Shown here one piece after another: positions 1-4,201 of a stretch of DNA of 5,268 bases (within the stretch, counting starts at the first letter, position 1; the number at the start of each line of letters is the position of its first letter). The DNA comes from Deltaproteobacteria bacterium (GTDB lineage Bacteria > Desulfobacterota > JADFXK01). Where the stretch lies: assembly GCA_015233295.1 (NCBI GenBank), contig JADFYC010000274.1, forward strand, positions 1 to 5,268, read 5' to 3'. The notes beneath the pieces were generated by a model, which saw only the letters and a list, made by a program, of their open reading frames with translations, was not told where the DNA came from and ran no database searches. Both the position numbers and the translations under genes were made by a program.

Positions 1-272
1 CTGAAAGTCGTCTCCAAAAAATCAACGGGGATATCCTGGAACTGAAAAAAAGACGTGATCGTCTGACTCTGAAGCTAAGTTCTTTCCTCAACAATCAACT
101 TCGAACCCTAGACTTGGATAAGGAACTCCAGGCCCTGGAACCTAAGCTGACTGAAAAGATCACCTATCTAAAAACCACCCCTCAAGACCGCGATTCGGCT
201 CCCGATGAACCGGAAGAAATCAACGAGGACGACGACTCTGAAGGAGACTACGGCCATCTTGTTTCAGGTTAA
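1..272 (+). CDS. DivIVA-like protein, C-terminal fragment
   Basis: This is the 3' end of a gene that begins left of the window. The reading frame is open from base 3 to a TAA at 270-272 and gives 89 residues. The first 40 or so residues are a charged amphipathic helix (ILELKKRRDRL, then LSSFLNNQLRTLDLD). This matches the pattern that ends the DivIVA coiled coil in many bacteria, where a Lys/Arg-Asp-Arg stretch is followed by a leucine-spaced helix ending in an L-x-x-L type segment. After it come a second short charged helix and a very acidic, probably disordered tail (PDEPEEINEDDD). DivIVA proteins are coiled-coil scaffolds that gather at curved membrane at poles and septa; the membrane-binding N-terminus is not visible here. 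The assignment rests on the helix pattern only, so another coiled-coil protein remains possible. The next gene on the same strand starts 91 bases downstream. Confidence 0.62.
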   Translation, partial: ESRLQKINGDILELKKRRDRLTLKLSSFLNNQLRTLDLDKELQALEPKLTEKITYLKTTPQDRDSAPDEPEEINEDDDSEGDYGHLVSG

Positions 273-310
273 CCCCCAATGCGGATCATTGTGAAGGATT
301 CACCTTCTGT

Positions 311-347
311 ATTAATCTCGGATAAGACATTAATCTCCGCATAACAT
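311..347 (+). repeat. Direct repeat ATTAATCTC in front of the unknown gene
   Basis: The 9-mer ATTAATCTC occurs at 311-319 and again at 329-337, a period of 18 bases. Each copy is followed by a similar tail (GGATAAGAC, and CGCATAACAT). The pair ends about 17 bases before the ATG at 364. A repeat at about 1.7 helical turns in front of a gene for a probable DNA-binding protein could be an operator, but that is inference. A TATAAT-like CATAAC at 340-345 lies in the second copy, without a convincing -35 partner. Confidence 0.4.
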
Positions 348-363
348 TTCGGGATAGTTTAAA

Positions 364-1014
364 ATGGTCTCTCTGACCCTAGATCAAATTTCAATGTTTA
401 TGAAATTCCCAATAGATCAATGCCGGGCGTGGGCCTCCGCTATTTTACCAGATAGCTCAAGACATGAAGAATTATCAGAACGATACGACATAGATGATGC
501 TTTTAGGATAATCTTCTGTGGAGTATTAGCGGCTCACTTCACTGTACCTGAATCAAACCGGATCATTAACGAAATCTGGCCGGCTCTGGTTGCTCACAGA
601 CTACTGCCCGGCTTGGCCGTCCAGGGTGACAACGGGGACCCCTTTGATCTGGTCATTTCGAAGGTTGAATTGCCTGATTATGCTAACGGATACCTATTGG
701 CCATTACGGCTGACTTTAATTACCTGGAGGCTCGTTATTTTCCTAGCGGTTCCAGATTGGTCCACCCTGATACCTGTGATACACTCATAGAACCTTCATT
801 TTGCTCTTCCTTCCTCTTACCGGTTCCCTACTCCGTTAATATTGAAAAAGAAACGGGTTCGGAAGTGCCATTAACGCAGAGTCCGGTCCGGTTTGTCCGG
901 TGTGTTGTTTACCTCAGTAATTTGGTTCGATATGTCGTCCGGAATGTGCACAGGCAACTAGAAAAACAGACCGGCCTGAACACGAATACAGTACACGGAG
1001 TAAAAGGGCTTTAA
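364..1014 (+). CDS. Uncharacterised protein with probable MerR-like helix-turn-helix N-terminus
   Basis: This 216-residue protein is not one I recognise by name. Residues 4-24 (LTLDQISMFMKFPIDQCRAW) have the shape of a MerR/excisionase winged-helix start: a short helix, a turn, then a recognition helix with an Arg-x-Trp pair. Residues 40-72 (RYDIDDAFRIIFCGVLAAHFTVPESNRII) resemble the part after the wing, where an R-Y-x-x-x-D motif leads into a helix and a 'sl-x-e' turn. Residues 75-216 are not recognisable; they are mixed polar and hydrophobic with no clear membrane span, signal peptide or metal site. ATG 364 is the earliest start, because a TAG lies in frame at 355-357. No strong Shine-Dalgarno sequence precedes it (only GGGATAG). 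Codons such as ATA and TTA look more frequent than in pyrF, suggesting somewhat different base use. A small transcription regulator is the most likely role. Confidence 0.7.
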   Translation: MVSLTLDQISMFMKFPIDQCRAWASAILPDSSRHEELSERYDIDDAFRIIFCGVLAAHFTVPESNRIINEIWPALVAHRLLPGLAVQGDNGDPFDLVISKVELPDYANGYLLAITADFNYLEARYFPSGSRLVHPDTCDTLIEPSFCSSFLLPVPYSVNIEKETGSEVPLTQSPVRFVRCVVYLSNLVRYVVRNVHRQLEKQTGLNTNTVHGVKGL

Positions 1015-1166
1015 TTCGCCATCCATTACGAGGCCTTGGGCCGTGGAACGGTTTTAGCCTGATCAGAGAAAGGCCCTATTACAGACGTCAAGAGGCCGCT
1101 TTGGAAAGGCTAACCCAATGGACTAGAACCACCTTACCGCCGGCCTGGGTCACATTTCTTTTCCTT

Positions 1167-1188
1167 GTTCAGTCTTCGTTCAGCCTTC
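1167..1188 (+). repeat. 11-base tandem duplication upstream of pyrF
   Basis: GTTCAGTCTTC (1167-1177) is followed directly by GTTCAGCCTTC (1178-1188), 10 of 11 bases identical. The pair lies in a pyrimidine-rich stretch that begins near 1154 and ends just before a TATAGA at 1194. It sits about 120 bases before the pyrF start. It could be a slippage duplication or a pair of protein-binding half-sites spaced one helical turn apart. Confidence 0.45.
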
Positions 1189-1297
1189 ATCACTATAGAC
1201 TTTCACCCCGCGGGTCGAGCCTGGCCGAAGGATATTTCTCTTCAAATGACGGCCCGGACTGATTTCAGGAGCACAACTAGCCGTCAGTCGCCTTGAC

Positions 1298-1303
1298 AAG
1301 GAG
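1298..1303 (+). promoter_or_regulatory. pyrF ribosome binding site
   Basis: AAGGAG lies 7 bases before ATG 1311. This strong site at good spacing fixes the pyrF start and shows that the lysine-rich N-terminal extension of the protein is translated. Confidence 0.85.
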
Positions 1304-1310
1304 ATAACCT

Positions 1311-2057
1311 ATGGAGAATCCAAAAAAATACTCAGGGAAGAAAAGACTTCCATCCGATTACCTGGTCTTTCCGCTGGATGTACCCGACGTGAAGGCAGCC
1401 CGGAGGTTGGTGGCGGCCTTAAAAGATGATGTGGGATTATTCAAGGTGGGGTTGGAACTATTTGTAGCTGCCGGGACGGAGGTAATCAAGCTAGTTACCG
1501 ACGTCGGCCCGGAAAAACTTTTTCTTGACTTAAAGTTCCACGACATCCCGGCCACAGTTAAAGGCGCCGTGGCTTCCTCCGCGTCATGGGGAGCAACCTT
1601 TGTCACGGTTCATTGTGGTGGGGGATTGAGTATGTTGCAGGCCGCCGCTGCCGCCGCAAACCAGGTTAAGGTGTTAGGGGTCACAGTCCTGACCAGCCTG
1701 GATAGCCACGACTTGCGTGACCTGGGGCTTCGGGATGAACTGACCCACCCGGCCAGCCTGGTCATGCATCGCGCTCGCCTGGCCATAAAAGCGGGATGCG
1801 CCGGAGTGGTTTGTTCCGGGAGAGAGGTGGCTGGCGTAAGGCAGGAGGCCGGTCCGGACTTCATCACTATGGTCCCAGGCATTCGTCCGGGCTGGGAAGG
1901 CGGGTCATCCGACGATCAAAAAAGAATTGTTACGCCGGCCATGGCCGTGCGAGACGGCGCCGACTACCTGGTGGTGGGGCGCCCCATCCGCTCCGCGGCC
2001 GATCCTGCGGACGCGGCCAAAAGGATCGCCGAGGAGATTGCCACCGCCCTTATTTGA
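1311..2057 (+). CDS. pyrF: Orotidine 5'-phosphate decarboxylase
   Basis: PyrF converts orotidine 5'-phosphate to UMP and CO2, the last step of de novo pyrimidine synthesis, in the cytoplasm. The 248-residue sequence has the full set of family marks on a TIM-barrel pattern: LDVP with Asp23, KVG with Lys45, the signature DLKFHDIPAT at 73-82 with catalytic Asp73, Lys75 and Asp78, VTVH at 98-101, VTVLTS at 124-129, the phosphate-binding loop VPGIRP at 188-193, and GADYLVVGRPI at 216-226 with Arg224. The length is slightly above the usual 230-240 because of about 15 basic, probably flexible residues at the N-terminus (MENPKKYSGKKR). An AAGGAG ribosome site supports the start. The gene stands alone on its strand after a 296-base spacer. 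Its last 8 bases overlap the 3' end of the convergent cpoB gene. All catalytic residues are present, so the enzyme should be active. Confidence 0.97.
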   Translation: MENPKKYSGKKRLPSDYLVFPLDVPDVKAARRLVAALKDDVGLFKVGLELFVAAGTEVIKLVTDVGPEKLFLDLKFHDIPATVKGAVASSASWGATFVTVHCGGGLSMLQAAAAAANQVKVLGVTVLTSLDSHDLRDLGLRDELTHPASLVMHRARLAIKAGCAGVVCSGREVAGVRQEAGPDFITMVPGIRPGWEGGSSDDQKRIVTPAMAVRDGADYLVVGRPIRSAADPADAAKRIAEEIATALI

Positions 2058-3210
2058 TTTTTTTGAGTTGATTCTTAGCCGACGTGACCAGATTGGATTT
2101 AGGGAAATTCTTGATCAGTTTTTCCAGGATTAGTTTGCAACTCATCTTGTCACCCAGGCTGTAAAATGACATAGCTTGTTTATATAGGGCGTCCGGGGTC
2201 TTTCCCGATTTGGGATGATCTTTGATGACTTTCTGATATTCTAAGATCGATTCCTCGTATTTGTTTTGATTGTAATATGACTCGCCGATGTAGAAATGAG
2301 CGGCAGGCGCTTTTTTGTCGTTAGGGTTCTTGGCCAGGTAGGCCCGAAATGCGGCCATAGCCGATTTATAGTCCTTTTTTTCGTAAAGCTGCATACCCTG
2401 GCCAAACTCATCAGTGGCCGGTACTGAGGCCGGTGCCGACGGGGTCTTGGCTTCCTTTTTGGTCGGAGCTTGCTCGGAATCGGCAGGCGCTTCTTCGTCC
2501 TTAGATTCCAATACGACCGGGGCCGCCGGTTTTGGCGCCTGTTGTTTGGCGACGGCAGCCGTCTTCTGGGGCGGTGCCTGCTTTGGCAAAGGCAGCGAGG
2601 ACTGAACATCAGGTTTTTTGACTGTTGTTGGAGGTACCCTAGGGGCAGACATGGCCGGGGCTGCGACAGGAGCCTGAGGCGGGGCCATTGCCCGCTCGTG
2701 CGTCGGAGCACTGGAACCGGTGTCGGCATTAAGAGCCCTCTCCAGTTCAGTTACCCGCCTATCCAGGTCTTGCTTATCGTCCTCCAGTTTCTTGACTTTA
2801 TTCCCCAGGAACGACGCATCTTCGCCTCCGCCACCACCACCTTTGGAGCCGTGTTCAAGGACTTCCACCTTCCCGGAAGTCTTGGCCAGCCGGGATTCAA
2901 CTTCATCCAGCCGGGCGCCCAATTCGGCCTGTCGTTTCCGAATAGACTCGGCCGAGCCGCCCATCTCCCGCGCGTTATCCATTTGGCCTGACTGGATGTC
3001 CTTTACCTGCATTTTTAAGTCGGATACGTCCCGGCTGAGTTCGATCGTTCGGGCACTCAAATGGTCTTGCCGTTCCGACGTTCCGGCGCAACCAGATAAC
3101 AGGGTGACGGCCGCAAAGAACGAAAGGACTGTTCCAGCCCAGGTGTAACCGGGGCTCCGGCCGTTACTAGTGTCTCTACCAGGGTAGTTTATTCTTCCTT
3201 CACTCTCCAT
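2050..3210 (-). CDS. cpoB: Tol-Pal accessory protein CpoB/YbgF, lipoprotein form
   Basis: CpoB (YbgF) coordinates peptidoglycan synthesis with Tol-driven outer-membrane constriction in the periplasm; this role is known from E. coli. The chosen start gives 386 residues. A hydrophobic stretch at 24-39 ends in a lipobox, LLSGC, with Cys41, so the protein is probably a lipoprotein rather than the soluble form of E. coli. Residues 46-160 are coiled coil, interrupted by a run of six glycines at 124-129. Residues 166-266 form a long Pro/Ala/Lys-rich linker. Residues 267-386 carry three TPR-like repeats (FGQGMQLYEKKDYKSAMAAF; AAHFYIGESYYNQNKYEESI; ALYKQAMSFYSLGDKMSCKL), the family's C-terminal domain. 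ATG 3210 is preferred over a TTG at 3243 because AAGGGAG (3219-3225) lies 8 bases before it. The signal region is unusually long for a lipoprotein, so the exact start has some doubt. It follows pal, as in the standard operon. Confidence 0.9.
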   Translation of the reverse strand: MESEGRINYPGRDTSNGRSPGYTWAGTVLSFFAAVTLLSGCAGTSERQDHLSARTIELSRDVSDLKMQVKDIQSGQMDNAREMGGSAESIRKRQAELGARLDEVESRLAKTSGKVEVLEHGSKGGGGGGEDASFLGNKVKKLEDDKQDLDRRVTELERALNADTGSSAPTHERAMAPPQAPVAAPAMSAPRVPPTTVKKPDVQSSLPLPKQAPPQKTAAVAKQQAPKPAAPVVLESKDEEAPADSEQAPTKKEAKTPSAPASVPATDEFGQGMQLYEKKDYKSAMAAFRAYLAKNPNDKKAPAAHFYIGESYYNQNKYEESILEYQKVIKDHPKSGKTPDALYKQAMSFYSLGDKMSCKLILEKLIKNFPKSNLVTSAKNQLKKIK

Positions 3211-3218
3211 CGCCTTCA

Positions 3219-3225
3219 CTCCCTT
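3219..3225 (-). promoter_or_regulatory. cpoB ribosome binding site
   Basis: On the minus strand AAGGGAG lies 8 bases upstream of ATG 3210. The alternative TTG at 3243 has no such sequence before it, so this site decides the start. Confidence 0.7.
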
Positions 3226-3265
3226 GCCAGAGCGTCTCCTCAATCAATTTCGCGGGGCCACCGCA

Positions 3266-3299
3266 GTAATATCTTAGGCTCAATGACAGACCTGGATTG
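3266..3299 (-). promoter_or_regulatory. Two-part promoter-like motif upstream of cpoB
   Basis: On the minus strand CAATCC (3299-3294) is followed after 17 bases by TAAGAT (3276-3271), which sits in GCCTAAGATATTAC (3279-3266). A near-identical arrangement with the same 17-base spacing lies upstream of pal. TAAGAT matches 4 of 6 bases of the sigma-70 -10 box, but CAATCC is not a -35 consensus. If it is a promoter, transcription would begin about 55 bases before the cpoB ATG. It could equally be a regulator site or chance. Confidence 0.3.
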
Positions 3300-3359
3300 A
3301 AAGCCTTATGCAAATTTAGTTTCCAGGCCGGCTTTGTTTGGGTAAAACTCACCGATGGA

Positions 3360-3392
3360 CCGGCCGGCCGTAAAGTAATTATGCCGGGCCGG
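3360..3392 (-). other. GC-rich hairpin in the pal-cpoB spacer
   Basis: CCGGCCGGC (3360-3368) pairs with GCCGGGCCGG (3383-3392) in nine base pairs, with one bulged G at 3386 and a 14-base loop. No T-run follows on either strand, so it is not an ordinary intrinsic terminator. Its place between two genes of one operon suggests an RNA-stabilising or processing element like the REP sequences of enterobacteria. That role is inference. Confidence 0.5.
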
Positions 3393-3432
3393 AACCACCG
3401 GTGTTGAGACCTGCTACGGATCAAAGACAGTA

Positions 3433-4008
3433 TTACTTGCCCGTGATTACAAATTGCGCTCTTCTGTTTTTAGACCAAGCCCCTTCATTATGGGCCGGAT
3501 CCAACGGCCGTTCCTTTCCGTAACTAATCGTGGACAGACCGCTGGCTGACGCGCCTAATGAAATCATGTACTGCTTGGCGGCGGCAGCTCGTCGTTCGCC
3601 TAAGGCCAGGTTGTATTCGACCGTGCCTCTTTCGTCGCAGTGACCTTCAACCTTCACCCTCATTCCGGGGTTGTCCTTCATGAATTGGGCTTTTTTACTC
3701 AAAATGTCCTTGGCGTCGTCCGTCAATGTGGCGTCGTTATAACCGAAAAGGATGTTTTGATTCTCGAACATCTCTTTCTGGGACATTTCTCTTAAGCGGG
3801 CTTCTTCTTGAAGCTTGGACTCCCGCAAAGCCCTCTCCCTCTCCATTTCTCTACGGCGCGCTTCATCAGCATCCTCCCTACTAGAAGATGATTTCATAGA
3901 TTCATCACCTTCTTTTTGGACTTGCTTCTTGGAGCAGGCGCTAAGAGTAAATAAGGACCCCAGCACAAACAGGGCGACTAGTAGCCAGGTCGCGAGTTTT
4001 TTCGGCAT
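3433..4008 (-). CDS. pal: Peptidoglycan-associated lipoprotein Pal
   Basis: Pal anchors the outer membrane to peptidoglycan, binds TolB, and is concentrated at the division site by the Tol motor. The chosen start gives 191 residues. A basic N-terminus and a hydrophobic helix (about 5-22) end in the lipobox LSAC with Cys25, the predicted lipidation site. Residues 44-80 are almost all Arg, Glu, Lys and Met with few breaks, suggesting a long charged helix as the tether. The OmpA-like domain spans about 84-188: NILFGYNDATLTDDA at 85-99, GHCDERGT at 122-129, NLALGERRA at 133-141, and NRRAQF at 181-186. Asp125 and the arginines of the ERRA block are the expected diaminopimelate-contacting residues. 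ATG 4008 is chosen over a TTG at 4029, because the Shine-Dalgarno sequence lies between the two. tolB is 193 bases upstream, a wide gap with structured RNA, and cpoB follows after 222 bases. Confidence 0.96.
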   Translation of the reverse strand: MPKKLATWLLVALFVLGSLFTLSACSKKQVQKEGDESMKSSSSREDADEARRREMERERALRESKLQEEARLREMSQKEMFENQNILFGYNDATLTDDAKDILSKKAQFMKDNPGMRVKVEGHCDERGTVEYNLALGERRAAAAKQYMISLGASASGLSTISYGKERPLDPAHNEGAWSKNRRAQFVITGK

Positions 4009-4015
4009 CAAAGTT

Positions 4016-4026
4016 TCACCTCCTTT
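4016..4026 (-). promoter_or_regulatory. Very strong pal ribosome binding site
   Basis: The minus strand reads AAAGGAGGTGA, complementary along its whole length to the usual 3' end of 16S rRNA. GGAGG ends 10 bases before ATG 4008. This fits the high expression expected of Pal and shows that the upstream TTG at 4029 cannot be the start. Confidence 0.85.
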
Positions 4027-4052
4027 CAATAAAGTGACTAACTAAATGAATC

Positions 4053-4070
4053 CTCTTTTTAACCAAAGAG
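4053..4070 (-). other. Hairpin in the pal leader
   Basis: On the minus strand CTCTTT (4070-4065) and AAAGAG (4058-4053) form a perfect 6-base-pair stem with a 6-base loop. It lies 26 bases upstream of the pal ribosome site and only one base from the preceding hairpin. The CTCTTT arm could instead pair with AAGGAG of the ribosome site (4025-4020), with one G-U pair. A control role is speculative. Confidence 0.4.
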
Positions 4071-4071
4071 C

Positions 4072-4091
4072 AAAATACGGCCGAAGCCGCA
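4072..4091 (-). terminator. UUCG-loop hairpin, possible intrinsic terminator or attenuator
   Basis: The minus strand reads TGCGGC-TTCG-GCCGTA followed by TTTT (4075-4072). The six-pair stem (one G-U) is closed by a C(UUCG)G tetraloop, one of the most stable RNA loops. The T-run is short, so termination may be partial. It stands directly after another terminator-like hairpin in the tolB-pal gap. Confidence 0.45.
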
Positions 4092-4093
4092 AC

Positions 4094-4127
4094 AAAAAAA
4101 GCACCAGCCCAAGCTGCGGCGGGTGGT
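4094..4127 (-). terminator. Hairpin plus seven Ts downstream of tolB, possible intrinsic terminator
   Basis: On the minus strand ACCACCC (4127-4121) pairs with GGGCTGGT (4110-4103), with one bulged C and a 10-base loop. Two bases later a run of seven Ts follows (4100-4094). This is the shape of a Rho-independent terminator about 75 bases after the tolB stop. The stem is bulged and not long, so efficiency is uncertain. Inside a conserved operon it would lower transcription entering pal from tolB. Confidence 0.45.
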
Positions 4128-4147
4128 CGGAATTAACTTAGCGACTT

Positions 4148-4180
4148 GTAAATCTTAGGCCCTCTAAAAGCGTGGGTTTG
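4148..4180 (-). promoter_or_regulatory. Two-part promoter-like motif upstream of pal
   Basis: On the minus strand CAAACC (4180-4175) is followed after exactly 17 bases by TAAGAT (4157-4152), within GCCTAAGATTTAC (4160-4148). The sequence in front of cpoB matches it in both parts and in spacing. If transcription starts here, the two terminator-like hairpins and the pal-leader hairpin would all lie in the 5' leader of pal. The -35-like part does not match the sigma-70 consensus, so promoter function is a guess. Confidence 0.3.
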
Positions 4181-4201
4181 TCTAATTTATGGAAAAATCG
4201 T

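Larger units (their letters stand above)
1015..1310 (+). other. 296-base spacer before pyrF, no supported gene
   Basis: No convincing gene is visible here. Just after the upstream stop there is a weak hairpin, CCGT-GGA-ACGG followed by TTTT (1041-1055). It is too short to call a terminator with confidence. A stop-free frame runs from 921 to 1262 but has no ATG and no good ribosome site. An 11-base tandem duplication lies at 1167-1188, followed by a TATAGA (1194-1199) that could be a -10 box but lacks a good -35. CCCGCGGG at 1207-1214 is a short palindrome. The pyrF promoter is presumably within this spacer. Confidence 0.5.

Noticed and set aside
291..307. Inverted repeat GAAGG-ATTCA-CCTTC after the divIVA-like gene, as a terminator
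   Set aside because: The stem is only 5 pairs and no T-run follows, so it was not called.
1293..1298. Perfect TTGACA as a -35 box
   Set aside because: It overlaps the pyrF ribosome site, so a transcript from it would start inside pyrF.
2058..2064. Run of seven Ts after the pyrF stop as an intrinsic terminator
   Set aside because: No GC-rich stem precedes it; the run lies within cpoB codons for Lys and neighbours.
1358..2133. Open frames opposite and alongside pyrF
   Set aside because: pyrF is unambiguous in its own frame; the others have no ribosome sites and no recognisable sequence.
2241..3148. Several open frames on both strands within cpoB
   Set aside because: They are shadows of a GC- and repeat-rich coding sequence (Pro/Ala linker, coiled coil) and give low-complexity translations with no domain.
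3211..3243. Extended cpoB start at TTG 3243
   Set aside because: No Shine-Dalgarno sequence lies before it, and the good AAGGGAG site sits between it and ATG 3210.
3200..3424. Minus-strand open frame of 74 codons in the pal-cpoB spacer
   Set aside because: It starts at a TTG with no ribosome site, overlaps the cpoB start, and its translation shows no recognisable domain.
4009..4029. Extended pal start at TTG 4029
   Set aside because: The extension encodes the ribosome binding site itself, so ATG 4008 is the real start.
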